The position numbers and the translations under genes were made by a program. The notes under the pieces were generated by a model, which saw only the letters and a program-made list of their open reading frames with translations, was not told the origin of the DNA and did no database searches. Shown here piece by piece: positions 24,521-33,979 of a stretch of 64,000 nt of DNA (its first letter is position 1; each line of letters opens with the position of its first letter). This DNA comes from DTU089 sp045588735. GTDB lineage: Bacteria > Bacillota > Clostridia > Oscillospirales > Acutalibacteraceae. The stretch is taken from positions 39,607 to 103,606 of the forward strand of contig JAZNET010000059.1 in assembly GCA_045588735.1 (NCBI GenBank), read 5' to 3'.

Positions 24521-26332
24521 ATGGACCCGATTAAAGTTGATTTTTCCGGTAAGGGTAAACCTACAGAGGTTATTATTCCACCGGATAAAAAGGTTTTAAA
24601 AATTATTATTGCCGTGCTTTTAACAATAGTAGGCGGTGCAGTTGCTTACTATTTTATGTTACCTGCAATTAACTTTAAATCCTTGGATTTTTACTATTTT
24701 ATAGGTGTAGTGCTTGCAATTTACGTTGTTGCAACGTTTATTTTAAGTAAGGCGTTTATGAAGCCCGAGTACATTCCTTACGTTAAAAAGAGAGCTACCA
24801 TTCCGTTTATTATTGCTCTTGTTTTTGCGTTAATTCTCGGCGTAGGCTATTTGACCTCTTGCGAGCTTTTCAGAGCGAAGGCATATAGCCGGATTATAGA
24901 CGTTAATACTGAGAATTTCGGTGAAAACGAAAACAGCATTACTACAATTACAAGCCTTGAGGACTTTTCTGCCGTTCCTATGATAGATAAGGAGGTTGCA
25001 GAAAACCTTGCAAACAAAAAGCTCGGTGAGCTTTCAGAGTATGTTTCTCAGTTTGTTATTGACAGTGCTTACTCAACACAAATTAACTATGAGGGTAATC
25101 CCTACAGAATTTTCCCGTTAAAATACGGTGACGTGTTCAAGTGGTTTAACAACACCCGTGACGGTATTCCTGCATATATTGCAGTTAATATGTACACACA
25201 AGAGGCAAACACAGTTATATTAAAGAACGAGGGACTTAATAACATTAAAGTTTCAACAAACGAATACTTTAACGAAAAGCTTAACCGTGTGCTTCGCTTT
25301 AATTTCCCGTTTGCTATGTTTGGCGTACCGTCATTGGAAATTGATGAGAACGGCAAGCCGTGGTGGGTGTGCGAGGTAGTAGATAAAACAGTCGGTCTTA
25401 TTGGCGGTACAGATGTTATAGGCGTTGTGCTTGTTGATGCTTCGGATAAAAATAACATTACCTACTACGATATTGAAGAGGTAAGAACCAACCCTGATAT
25501 TCAGTGGATTGACCAGATTTACTCAGATGATTTACTTGTTAAGCAATACAACTACTACGGTAAATACAGCGGTGGCTTTATAAATGCATTTATCGGTCAG
25601 TCAGGTGTTGTTTCAACAACAGCAGGCTCAAGCTACATTGCTTCAGGTGATGACGTTTGGCTTTACACAGGCGTTACTTCAGTTACAAGTGACGATTCAA
25701 TTGTAGGCTTTGCAATTATTAACCAGCGTACAAAGGAAGCTGTTTTCCAGAGAATTGCAGGTACAACCGAAAGCGGTGCTCAGAAATCTGCAGAAAGTAT
25801 TGTTTCCGATAAGGGCTGGAAGGCTACCTTCCCGGTGCTTCTCAACATTGACGGTGAGGCTACCTACTTTATGGCACTTAAGGACAACAGTGTTGTAAAA
25901 AGCTTCGCAATGGTAAGTGTTGAAAGGGTTCAGGATGCTGTTCGCAGTGAGGATGACGCTAACCCGGACGTAGAGGCTTGCCTTAAGGCATACGTAAGCA
26001 AGGTTAAAGCAAGTGCAGGACTTGTGCTTAATATAGATTACAATGCAGTTCTTCCGGATTCCATAGGCGGCGGAGAGGAAAGCGGTAACGGTGAGCCTTC
26101 AGGTAACACGACACCAACAATTGCAAGCGTTACCGGTGTTATTACAGATATTCGTACAGCAGTAGAAAACGGTAACAGCATTTACTATATTGCACTTGAC
26201 GGTAAAACGGTTTACTACTCAATGTCTGCCGTGCAGGACAACAATGTTGTTATTCTTAACGTAGGTGATACGGTTACCATCACTTACAAAACACAGGACG
26301 GAAAAATTATTCCTGCAAAAACAATAAAATAA
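24521..26332 (+). CDS. Large membrane-anchored protein of unknown function
   Basis: The 603-residue protein has three N-terminal membrane helices (about residues 25-45, 57-76 and 93-113) and a long external part. The first external domain has YRIFPLKYGDVFKWF and a GIPAYIAVNM segment. A second region has PWWVCEVVDKTVG. A Gly/Ser linker near residue 540 leads to a short C-terminal beta domain that may be OB-like (VTGVITDI, VGDTVTITYK). I do not recognise the family, although the repeated strand pattern suggests a beta-rich binding protein rather than an enzyme. It is monocistronic, with its own promoter and terminator. Confidence 0.7.
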   Translation: MDPIKVDFSGKGKPTEVIIPPDKKVLKIIIAVLLTIVGGAVAYYFMLPAINFKSLDFYYFIGVVLAIYVVATFILSKAFMKPEYIPYVKKRATIPFIIALVFALILGVGYLTSCELFRAKAYSRIIDVNTENFGENENSITTITSLEDFSAVPMIDKEVAENLANKKLGELSEYVSQFVIDSAYSTQINYEGNPYRIFPLKYGDVFKWFNNTRDGIPAYIAVNMYTQEANTVILKNEGLNNIKVSTNEYFNEKLNRVLRFNFPFAMFGVPSLEIDENGKPWWVCEVVDKTVGLIGGTDVIGVVLVDASDKNNITYYDIEEVRTNPDIQWIDQIYSDDLLVKQYNYYGKYSGGFINAFIGQSGVVSTTAGSSYIASGDDVWLYTGVTSVTSDDSIVGFAIINQRTKEAVFQRIAGTTESGAQKSAESIVSDKGWKATFPVLLNIDGEATYFMALKDNSVVKSFAMVSVERVQDAVRSEDDANPDVEACLKAYVSKVKASAGLVLNIDYNAVLPDSIGGGEESGNGEPSGNTTPTIASVTGVITDIRTAVENGNSIYYIALDGKTVYYSMSAVQDNNVVILNVGDTVTITYKTQDGKIIPAKTIK

Positions 26333-26338
26333 ATTATT

Positions 26339-26371
26339 ATCCCCTATGCAACGCATAGGGGATGCTTTTTT
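26339..26371. terminator. Bidirectional terminator
   Basis: An 11-bp perfect stem (26339-26349 with 26353-26363), 3-base loop and T run lie between converging genes. Confidence 0.92.
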
Positions 26372-28778
26372 ATATTATTAAATTCTTTTCTTCTCTCAGG
26401 TTGCCGTTTTCATAAACAACTGTTTTAACCTCAAACCTTGTAAAATGTAGCGGCAGGGTGGTTGAGTTAACTGAAATTGAGCTGCTCGTTTCAGTTTTGC
26501 TGTTATTAAGCAAACGGAAAATGGTTGCGTTTTTAGCGTCTGCTTTTTTCATTGTAACGAGTGAAACAATTTCATCACCTAATGAAACGTTGAAATCTGC
26601 CTCCTTGTTGGAGGATGGTACAGGGAACAGGTTAAGTGCATAAGGCTTTTGTGTAAATTCCTGTGCCTTCCTTTCTGCTTTGCTTATATCTGTAACGGTC
26701 AGCCTGAAGGAAAAACTGTTTTCGCCCTGGTCAATTTTCTTCGTGAAGCGGTCACCGGGAATTAATTGGCGGTCATTTATGGGGTGTGCACAGTAGGTAA
26801 CGCCTCGCACAAGTGAAACGTATAAAGCACCGTTTTCAAAATGACTGCCGTAGGTGCCGTTGTTTATAAGTACAAGACTGTTTTGCTCTTTTTCAACGGC
26901 TAAAAATCTTAAAGCAACGTTTTCTCGTGCATCCGTGAACAATTCCTCTGTACCAAAGGCGGTTTGCCCTAAAAGCCTTCCGTTAATTTGAACGGGGAGC
27001 TTCAGCTTAATGATTTTATCAATGTCGCCCATAAAAAGAGTAACGTCTACGTCTACGTCATCATTAAGCTTGTAGATTTTATATTTTATTACCGCACGTG
27101 TGTTTTCGCTTTCAAAAAAAGCTTCTGCACCAAGGAATATTTCGCCGTCCTCGGTAATTTGAATGCTCTTCATATTCTTGAAAACACCACTCGGCTTTTC
27201 AGAAAGCGTAAACGCCTTTTCGTTGACACCAAGTCTTTTTTGTTGCGCCTCACTCATACCCCAAGGGTCGGCGTTATCCTCAAGCTCTACTAACTGAAAA
27301 CCATTTTTAACGTATTCAATTCCGTTTATGGAATAGCTTTTTAAAAGACCTGTTTTTTCATCTATTTCAACGTGTTTTCTGCCGTTGTCGAAAACAAGGC
27401 TGTTAAGCTTTTTGGTTTCTTTAATTTTTTCGAACTCTACGTAAACTGAAAATCTGTTAAGTGAAAGTGGCTCAAGCTCAGCGTTAAAGGCAATTCTTTT
27501 GCGCCAGTCAAGATTTAAGTTGCTTTCCTCTTTAATAACCTGGTGCTTAACCTCGTTTCCTTTTTCATCAAAAACAGTAAGCTTTGAGTATAATTCATCT
27601 GACCAGTTTTGGTCCTGAAGCATAAATTCGCATTCTACAGTATCAACTAATTTGTAAGGATTCGGGTTGAAAACAAATATAGGGTACTCGCCCGGGCGAG
27701 AAGGCTCTTTTACGGATGAAAGAGCAAACACAGCGCGTGCTTTAAGCCTTTCCGCTTCTAAAAGACCGTGGTCTAAAAGCTTTAAGCCATTGTCTTCACC
27801 GCATTGAATTGAGGAGCCCGGGAGCACGTCATGGAATTCTGTGTTTAATAAATCCTCGGTTATTTCATGTATTTTAGCCTCAGGGTATTCCTTTAAAAGT
27901 CCTTTGCCATATGCTACCGAAAGAATTTTTTCCGTAAAGAAAAGCTCGTTTTCAAGGAGCGCATGCTTTTTCTTGACTCTGTACATTGAAGAATAACAGC
28001 CGGGCATTGAAATTCTCAATGATTTGTTGAATGAATAAGTAGGTGTTACCTCGTTAAAATAATCTTCGGGTGTGGAGTGGAGGTATTCATACTCGGAGGT
28101 ATCAATTAACTGTTTTATATCGGTTAAATCCTTGTCGGAGGGACCGCCGCCGTGGTTGCCGACACCCCATAAAACAAGAGCGGTTTCGTGCTTGTCGTCA
28201 TTTGCACGTCTTTCAATAATCTCTCTGGAATTACCGAGCGGTGAGTTGTAGCCGTGTGCTCTTAAAGCCTTTATTTCGCTTCCGTCAAGTCCAATCCAAA
28301 GAAATAAATCATCGTCCAATTCTAATTGAGAATCGTAAGGACGGGTAAATATGTAGCTGTCCTGACCGCATTTTTTCATGATTTGTACAAGTCCTACTGT
28401 GTGACCAAACGGGTCAAAGTTAATTGCAGTAGTGGGATGGACGCCGAATTTTTCAAGGAAATATCTTTTCGCTTCTAAAATTTGCCTTACAAAGCTTTCA
28501 CCGCAGGGCATATTACAGTCGGGCTGTAAATACCAGCCGCCCATAATGTGCCACCTGCCTTCGCGCACAAGTGCTTGAATTTTTTTGAATAATTCAGGTG
28601 CATATTCCTCAACGTATTTGTAAACGGTTACCTCGTTGTGGCAAAAAACGTAATCGTGCTTTTCAAGAAGCTTTACAGCAGACTGAAAGGTGGAAAGCAC
28701 AGCGCTTGCGCCTTCCTGCCAGTCCCATTGCCATATGGGGTCTATGTGTGCATTGCAAATAAGATGTACCTTTTTCAT
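26370..28778 (-). CDS. Alpha-mannosidase, glycoside hydrolase family 38
   Basis: The 802-residue protein hydrolyses alpha-mannosides, probably those taken up from host or plant glycans. The N-terminal catalytic domain begins VHLICNAHIDPIWQWDW (zinc-binding His/Asp), and the nucleophile region reads NFDPFGH, followed by a three-helix middle domain and a beta-sandwich C-terminus. There is no signal peptide, so it probably acts in the cytoplasm. The length is normal for bacterial GH38. It is transcribed alone from a promoter divergent to the LicD locus. No phosphotransferase or transporter for mannosides adjoins it. Confidence 0.93.
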   Translation of the reverse strand: MKKVHLICNAHIDPIWQWDWQEGASAVLSTFQSAVKLLEKHDYVFCHNEVTVYKYVEEYAPELFKKIQALVREGRWHIMGGWYLQPDCNMPCGESFVRQILEAKRYFLEKFGVHPTTAINFDPFGHTVGLVQIMKKCGQDSYIFTRPYDSQLELDDDLFLWIGLDGSEIKALRAHGYNSPLGNSREIIERRANDDKHETALVLWGVGNHGGGPSDKDLTDIKQLIDTSEYEYLHSTPEDYFNEVTPTYSFNKSLRISMPGCYSSMYRVKKKHALLENELFFTEKILSVAYGKGLLKEYPEAKIHEITEDLLNTEFHDVLPGSSIQCGEDNGLKLLDHGLLEAERLKARAVFALSSVKEPSRPGEYPIFVFNPNPYKLVDTVECEFMLQDQNWSDELYSKLTVFDEKGNEVKHQVIKEESNLNLDWRKRIAFNAELEPLSLNRFSVYVEFEKIKETKKLNSLVFDNGRKHVEIDEKTGLLKSYSINGIEYVKNGFQLVELEDNADPWGMSEAQQKRLGVNEKAFTLSEKPSGVFKNMKSIQITEDGEIFLGAEAFFESENTRAVIKYKIYKLNDDVDVDVTLFMGDIDKIIKLKLPVQINGRLLGQTAFGTEELFTDARENVALRFLAVEKEQNSLVLINNGTYGSHFENGALYVSLVRGVTYCAHPINDRQLIPGDRFTKKIDQGENSFSFRLTVTDISKAERKAQEFTQKPYALNLFPVPSSNKEADFNVSLGDEIVSLVTMKKADAKNATIFRLLNNSKTETSSSISVNSTTLPLHFTRFEVKTVVYENGNLREEKNLII

Positions 28779-28808
28779 TTTGTTGACCTCTTAAAAATTG
28801 ATATGATT

Positions 28809-28837
28809 AATATACTACTTTGCACAAAAAATAGCAA
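28809..28837 (-). promoter_or_regulatory. Promoter for the GH38 gene
   Basis: On the minus strand, TTGCTA (28832-28837) and TATATT (28809-28814) are 17 bases apart. Confidence 0.5.
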
Positions 28838-28879
28838 GTTTTTAAGAATTATTTAAATAATGTTAATTCTATAAAAATA

Positions 28880-28908
28880 TTGCAATTTTGTGTTGGTTTG
28901 TGTATAAT
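28880..28908 (+). promoter_or_regulatory. Promoter for the LicD-dehydrogenase-cytidylyltransferase operon
   Basis: TTGCAA (28880-28885) and a perfect TATAAT (28903-28908) are 17 bases apart. An AAGGAGG and a four-codon open frame (ATG 28921, stop 28930-28932) inside a 7-bp hairpin follow directly. Confidence 0.65.
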
Positions 28909-28988
28909 AAGGAGGTATATATGCTGTTATAAACAGCACTTTGCAAAGACAAAAATAATTTATATTTTATATTTAAGGAGATATGACT

Positions 28989-30965
28989 TTGGATAAGTTT
29001 ATTTTAGAAGATGAATTATCTTCAGTAACAGGTGCGTATGATAATTTTTCCAAACGTTTTATGAACCCACCAAGAATCAATAAGGTGAAAAAGGGTGAAA
29101 GATTTTTATTCGACAACTTTTACGTTGTTAATGACTCTAACCCGCTCGGTAAGTTTATGATTCCTGCCTTTGATTCATTTAAAAGAAAGGTGGAAATTGA
29201 AGAGGTGGAGGGCTTTTCTGTTTTTGATGAAATAGAAAAGTATGAGCATTATGATTACGAGAATTGCCCGATTAAAAGCGTAGATGCTTTGCTTGAAAAG
29301 TCAGCAGTGAACAAATCTGCCTTTATGCTTGTTATAGACTGCGAAAAGCTTGAGGCAAGGGAAAAGTGGCTTGAGGTTATACCAAAGGTTGCAGAGCTTG
29401 TAAACAGCGGCAAAAGAAATATGTGTGTTGTTTCACTTCTTTTACCGGAATATCCTGCAATTCCTAATGCAGACATTACAAGTCTTTCAGAGCGTGAGTT
29501 TGGCTTCTTTATGGAAAAGAAAATTGAGAATCCTACTCCTGCACAAGCATACTTTGTAGAAATAGAAGCACTTTGCCGTAAATTGGTAAACAGCGGTGTT
29601 GAGGAAATCAATATTACCCGTGTACCAAATCTTTTCGGCCCCGATTCCTGTATGCTCAAAGGCTTCGATTTAGAAGGCTTTATAAAAGAGAGCTTTGCTT
29701 CAGGTAGTGTAAGCATTACAACAGAGGACTACGTTGACGTTTTCTCTGTATCTTATTTAAGAGATGCCTTTAACTTTGCTGTTCAGGTTTTATATTGCGG
29801 CAGAAAGGGTCACATTTACAATTTCTCAACCGCAACAACTTCTATAGGCAATATTAAAGAGCTCGTTCACGAAAACTTTAAAGAAAAGTTAGGTCTTAAG
29901 GTAGAAACCGATAAAATTGAAAAGCATAATTATTACAGCCTTAATACCTTAAAATTCTTCCAATGTGGCTGGAATGCTAAAAAGAATACAGACCTTTCCT
30001 TGGCATTATACAAAACAATTTGTGATACCACAGGGGAGCCTCACAACAATGCAGAAAACGTTGCTATTTACGCAGGTAAGCTTGGCAGAATTAAAGACCT
30101 CGAGCTTATGATGCTTAAGGATATTGATGCTTTGTGTGAAAAGCACGGTATAAAATATTTCCTTTGCGGCGGTACAATGCTTGGTGCAGTACGCTACGGC
30201 CACAGCATTCCTTGGGATGACGACCTTGATATTGGTATGCTCCGTAAGGATTTTGACAAGTTCAGAAAGGCATCGCTTGAGGACCAGAATATGGAGCTTT
30301 ACAACTACTCAAGCTTCTGGAGCAAAAGCGGCAGCCACTACATTGTAGATAAGGTACGCCTTAACAACACCTATTTTTCTACCCGTTACTCATCAATTCA
30401 CGAGTACCAGGACGGTGTGTTTATAGACGTGCTTGTATACGACCAGACAAGCAACAACAAGTTAATTGGTATGCTTCACAGCCGTATAGTTCACGTGCTT
30501 TCAAAAATAATTGAGTTAAGATGGTACAACCGTCCGAGAAGCGGCAGGAAGAGAAAAATAAGAGAAACTCTTATATTACCTTTCCTTCGCATTTTCCCAA
30601 TAGGCTTCTACCACACAATTTTTGAACACGTGCTCACAATTTTCAAGCACAAGAAAAATGCAAAGTACGTTATAGACAGTACAGGTAAGCTTCAAAAGAA
30701 GGGTCCGTTCAGTATAGAAGGTCTTGAGGACGTGCAAAGAGTTCCGTTTGACGAGGGCTTTTTGGCACCTATTCCTGAGGATTATACAAATTACCTTACC
30801 TTTGACTACGGCCCGAATTACTTGCCTGAGCCGCCGTTATCAAAACGTGTGGCACCACACAACTTTGCGCGCATAGATTTAGGTCAGTATATTTTTGAAA
30901 CAGATACAACCGCAAAATACAGAAAAGTAGACGTTCGTGGTGAACTTCACGAGCAGGAAGATTAA
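28989..30965 (+). CDS. Epimerase-like domain fused to a LicD-family phosphotransferase
   Basis: The protein is about 658 residues long. The first 340 residues resemble an NAD-dependent sugar epimerase (a VPNLFGPDS strand, YLRDA, and a final L..GW.AKK segment) but lack the N-terminal GxxGxxG nucleotide motif. From about residue 375 it is a LicD protein, with FLCGGTMLGAVR and SIPWDDDLDIG giving the conserved Asp cluster. LicD proteins transfer phosphocholine or similar CDP-activated groups to surface polymers. The TTG at 28989 lies eight bases from AAGGAG, whereas an in-frame ATG at 28983 is only two bases from it, so TTG is the likelier start. It heads an operon with a dehydrogenase and a cytidylyltransferase. 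Confidence 0.82.
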   Translation: MDKFILEDELSSVTGAYDNFSKRFMNPPRINKVKKGERFLFDNFYVVNDSNPLGKFMIPAFDSFKRKVEIEEVEGFSVFDEIEKYEHYDYENCPIKSVDALLEKSAVNKSAFMLVIDCEKLEAREKWLEVIPKVAELVNSGKRNMCVVSLLLPEYPAIPNADITSLSEREFGFFMEKKIENPTPAQAYFVEIEALCRKLVNSGVEEINITRVPNLFGPDSCMLKGFDLEGFIKESFASGSVSITTEDYVDVFSVSYLRDAFNFAVQVLYCGRKGHIYNFSTATTSIGNIKELVHENFKEKLGLKVETDKIEKHNYYSLNTLKFFQCGWNAKKNTDLSLALYKTICDTTGEPHNNAENVAIYAGKLGRIKDLELMMLKDIDALCEKHGIKYFLCGGTMLGAVRYGHSIPWDDDLDIGMLRKDFDKFRKASLEDQNMELYNYSSFWSKSGSHYIVDKVRLNNTYFSTRYSSIHEYQDGVFIDVLVYDQTSNNKLIGMLHSRIVHVLSKIIELRWYNRPRSGRKRKIRETLILPFLRIFPIGFYHTIFEHVLTIFKHKKNAKYVIDSTGKLQKKGPFSIEGLEDVQRVPFDEGFLAPIPEDYTNYLTFDYGPNYLPEPPLSKRVAPHNFARIDLGQYIFETDTTAKYRKVDVRGELHEQED

Positions 30966-30986
30966 GCTGATTGGAGGACTGTTTAA

Positions 30987-32018
30987 ATGAAATATCGTGC
31001 ATTAGTAACAGCAGAAGTAATCACAGATATGCTTGAGCCTCTCAAGGAAAAAATTGACTTCGATTTTGACGGCTATTTTATAGACCACGAGGTTATGCCT
31101 GTAGAAGAGCTTAAGGAAAAAATTAAAAATTACGACATTCTTATTTGCGAATACGACACAATCGATAAGGAGATTTTAGATTGTGCGGAGAAATTAAAGC
31201 TTATTATTTGCTGCCGCGGCGGTGTAAAAACCGTTATAGACCTTGAGGCAGCAAAGGAAAAGGGTATTATAATTTGCAACAACGGCGGTAGAAATGCACA
31301 AGCAGTTTCAGACTTTACTCTCGGCTTTATTCTTGACCTTACAAGAAACATTTCAAAAAGTAATGCTTTAATTCAAAACAAAGTAATAACAACAGACGTA
31401 AAGTCCAAGCCGGATAATTATAAGGACACCGTTTGGGGTCTTGATAACAATTCACCGTTTATCCGTTTCCGCGGAAAGAGCGTTAACCACATGGTATTAG
31501 GTCTTGTTGGCTGTGGCTTTGCAGGTAGCCTTGTAGCAAAAAAAGCAAACGTATTTGATATGGAAATTATTGCTTACGACCCATTCATTGACCCTGCAAG
31601 AGTACCTGAGTTTGTAAAGCTTGTTGATTTTGAGGAGCTTCTTTCACGCTCAGATATTATAAGCCTTCATTGCAACGTTTCACCTGAATCAAAAAATATG
31701 TTCAATAAGGAAACCTTTGCAAAAATGAAGGAAGGCTCTTACTTTATTAACACAGCCCGCGGTGAGTTAGTAGACGAGGCTGCTTTAATTGAGACACTTA
31801 ATACACATCACCTTGCAGGCGCTGCAATAGACGTAACCGTTAAGGAGCCAATTGCTTCTGACTGTCCTTTACTTACAGCAGAAAATCTTATTATTACACC
31901 ACATATTGCAGGCTCTTCTTACGATGTTCAGGTTTGCGGTACGCAAATGGTTAAGGACGCACTTGAAGATTTTATGGCAGATATAAAGCCAAGAAACTGC
32001 GTTGTATATAATAAATGA
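30987..32018 (+). CDS. D-2-hydroxyacid dehydrogenase family protein
   Basis: The 343-residue protein has the family layout: a split catalytic domain with NNGGRNAQAVSDF, a central NAD-binding domain with LGLVGCGFAGSLVAKK, and the catalytic residues in NTARGELVDE (Arg), an EP segment (VKEPIASD, Glu) and ITPHIAGSS (His). It reduces a 2-keto acid or oxidises a hydroxy acid or similar compound using NAD(P). It lies between the LicD fusion and the cytidylyltransferase with gaps of 21 and 13 bases, so it likely supplies or modifies the compound that is then CDP-activated. The substrate is not known. Confidence 0.87.
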   Translation: MKYRALVTAEVITDMLEPLKEKIDFDFDGYFIDHEVMPVEELKEKIKNYDILICEYDTIDKEILDCAEKLKLIICCRGGVKTVIDLEAAKEKGIIICNNGGRNAQAVSDFTLGFILDLTRNISKSNALIQNKVITTDVKSKPDNYKDTVWGLDNNSPFIRFRGKSVNHMVLGLVGCGFAGSLVAKKANVFDMEIIAYDPFIDPARVPEFVKLVDFEELLSRSDIISLHCNVSPESKNMFNKETFAKMKEGSYFINTARGELVDEAALIETLNTHHLAGAAIDVTVKEPIASDCPLLTAENLIITPHIAGSSYDVQVCGTQMVKDALEDFMADIKPRNCVVYNK

Positions 32019-32031
32019 GGAGGCAACTGAA

Positions 32032-32688
32032 TTGAGTTCTATAGGAATTATTCTTGCAGGTGGCATAGGCTCTCGTTTTGGTGCTGATAAGCCCAAGCAA
32101 TACTGCACTATTTTCGATAAGGAAATGATTTGGTATTCAATAGATGCCTTCAGAAAAGCAAAAACAATAGACGATTTTATTGTTGTTGTAGATGCTAATG
32201 AAATGAAATCGGGCAGATTAAATAAGGATTACGGTGTTACGCTTGTACAAGGTGGCAGTACAAGAAACGAATCCTTTAAAAATGCGCTCGATTACATACA
32301 CGAGCATTTTCCGGATTGTGAAAACATAATTGAAAATAACGCTGCGTGCCCAATGATTACACCTGAGCTTATAGACGAGTTTATAACCCTTCTTAAGGAT
32401 TATGATTACGTTAACACAGCATATAAAATTACAGATGCTTTAGGCTCTTATAAGGATAGAATTGCAAACCGTGAGGATTTCTACCTTATTCAGGCACCGG
32501 ATGCATACCGTTTCCCGTTACTTTATAAGCATTTTGATGAAAATTCTGAGTTGTGTCACCCGGCACATCAGCTTCCGCTTGACTCAAAAGAGTACAGATA
32601 TTTTGATTACAATGATAATTATAAGGTTACCTATCCGGAAGATATTATGATTGTAGAAATGTTAATGAATCGCAGAAAAAACAAATAA
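32032..32688 (+). CDS. IspD/TarI-like cytidylyltransferase
   Basis: This protein of about 218 residues transfers CMP from CTP to a sugar-alcohol phosphate. It starts GIILAGGIGSRFGADKPKQY, the signature of the IspD/TarI family, and has NAACPMITPELIDEF and APDAYRFPLLY. The start is a TTG at 32032, eight bases after GAGGAGG; the longer upstream frame lies inside the previous gene. IspD makes CDP-methylerythritol for isoprenoids, and TarI makes CDP-ribitol for teichoic acid. The neighbours (LicD, dehydrogenase) favour a surface-polymer role, but IspD itself cannot be excluded. It ends at a strong terminator. Confidence 0.85.
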   Translation: MSSIGIILAGGIGSRFGADKPKQYCTIFDKEMIWYSIDAFRKAKTIDDFIVVVDANEMKSGRLNKDYGVTLVQGGSTRNESFKNALDYIHEHFPDCENIIENNAACPMITPELIDEFITLLKDYDYVNTAYKITDALGSYKDRIANREDFYLIQAPDAYRFPLLYKHFDENSELCHPAHQLPLDSKEYRYFDYNDNYKVTYPEDIMIVEMLMNRRKNK

Positions 32689-32694
32689 AAAAAG

Positions 32695-32729
32695 AAGCTC
32701 TTCAACAAAAGTTGAAGAGCTTTATTTTT
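32695..32729. terminator. Bidirectional terminator
   Basis: A 12-bp perfect stem (32695-32706 with 32711-32722), 4-base loop and T-rich end lie between the cytidylyltransferase and acyltransferase genes. Confidence 0.9.
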
Positions 32730-32735
32730 GCCAAA

Positions 32736-33884
32736 TTAAACCTCGGGGTTTTCAATTTCCTTTGGCGTTTTCAGGAAAAGCTTTCTGCAAAACTTAAAAA
32801 TATGCGGCTTTGCTTTTTCTAAGAAATGACACAGCACCATAGAGAATATTACCGAAACGGTTGTGTGTATAAAGTATAAAAGTATAACCTGTTTTCTGCC
32901 GTAACCAAGGTCGGGGATATAGGTTTCAAAAACCCTTGTCCATATTCTGTGGTTAAGGTAATAGTAGAAGGAGATTTCTCCTGCCCACATACAAGCCTTT
33001 GAGAATAATGCGTTTTTAATTTTAACAGGGTTAAGGAATAAAATAAACACAAGAATTGCTTGCAAAATCATTGCAAAGTATCCGTAAAATTTATCCTTGA
33101 ACAGCTTGTCATAATTAGCTGCAATAAGCATTAAGTAAACAGCAAGTCCAAATTCAAGTATAACCAAAAGTGACTTGCCTGCCGTGGTAAATTCCTGCCT
33201 TGTTTCCTTTATCTTGCTAATAAGTGTAAAGATAAACACGCCCATAAGAATTCCGCAAATAGCGCGTAAAAGACCTAAACAAATCCATTCGCCATAGTGT
33301 GCAGAAAGATTTATAGATGAATAATTTCTTTGTAAGTATGCATATGCAAGTAAGGCAAACGCAGGTGCTACAACACTTGAAAAGGTGCTGTAGAATTTTC
33401 TTAAAAGAGGGTAAATGAGGAACATACCAATTAACATTGAAGAAATGTACCAGGTAGGACCGTTGTGGTATCTGCCAACAGTAAGACCTGTAGAGTAGGT
33501 GAGGGTAAGCTCGCGTATGCTGTGCGTTAATTCTAAAAGAATATTTTTTAATGAAATTTCTTCAATAATCATTCTTATAACAAAGTGAATCCAGAATGCA
33601 ACAAAGAATGGTATGTAAATACCATTTATTTTTTTGAATGTGAAACGCCAGGTTTCATCGCCCAGACTTTTTATAGGCTTGTTTTTCATATTGAAAATGC
33701 TTTTTGCCATAAAGAATCCGGATACCATAAAGAAGAATTCAACAAATATATAGCCGTATGGGAAAAGGTTTGCTTTTTCAAAGCCTTCCATTTTATTTGC
33801 ATGATAAAGAATTATCGCAATTGTAAAAATGCACTTCCAAAAATCAACCATTGGAAGATAACTGCTGTTTGTTAGCTTCTTCAT
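32736..33884 (-). CDS. Acyltransferase family 3 membrane protein
   Basis: The 382-residue protein is rich in membrane helices (about ten). It opens with SYLPMVDFWKCIFTIAIILYHANKM, where the H near residue 24 is the family's catalytic histidine. A FMVSGFFMAKSIF segment follows, as in OafA-type enzymes. These proteins O-acetylate or succinylate surface polysaccharides. It faces the LicD operon across a terminator, and the two may serve the same polymer. It is monocistronic, with an AAGGAGG site and its own promoter. Confidence 0.88.
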   Translation of the reverse strand: MKKLTNSSYLPMVDFWKCIFTIAIILYHANKMEGFEKANLFPYGYIFVEFFFMVSGFFMAKSIFNMKNKPIKSLGDETWRFTFKKINGIYIPFFVAFWIHFVIRMIIEEISLKNILLELTHSIRELTLTYSTGLTVGRYHNGPTWYISSMLIGMFLIYPLLRKFYSTFSSVVAPAFALLAYAYLQRNYSSINLSAHYGEWICLGLLRAICGILMGVFIFTLISKIKETRQEFTTAGKSLLVILEFGLAVYLMLIAANYDKLFKDKFYGYFAMILQAILVFILFLNPVKIKNALFSKACMWAGEISFYYYLNHRIWTRVFETYIPDLGYGRKQVILLYFIHTTVSVIFSMVLCHFLEKAKPHIFKFCRKLFLKTPKEIENPEV

Positions 33885-33910
33885 AATTCCTCCTTATTGC
33901 TTTTTTTGTA

Positions 33911-33939
33911 AGTATAGCATAATAAATAATGTTTTGCAA
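33911..33939 (-). promoter_or_regulatory. Promoter for the acyltransferase gene
   Basis: On the minus strand, TTGCAA (33934-33939) and TATACT (33911-33916) are 17 bases apart. Confidence 0.6.
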
Positions 33940-33979
33940 GAAAAAGCCTTGCATTAATCATTGTGTAAAATAACCGCTT

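Noticed and set aside
32002..32031. Longer start for the cytidylyltransferase
   Set aside because: It lies within the end of the dehydrogenase gene. TTG 32032 has a GAGGAGG site at good spacing and starts the family's signature at once.
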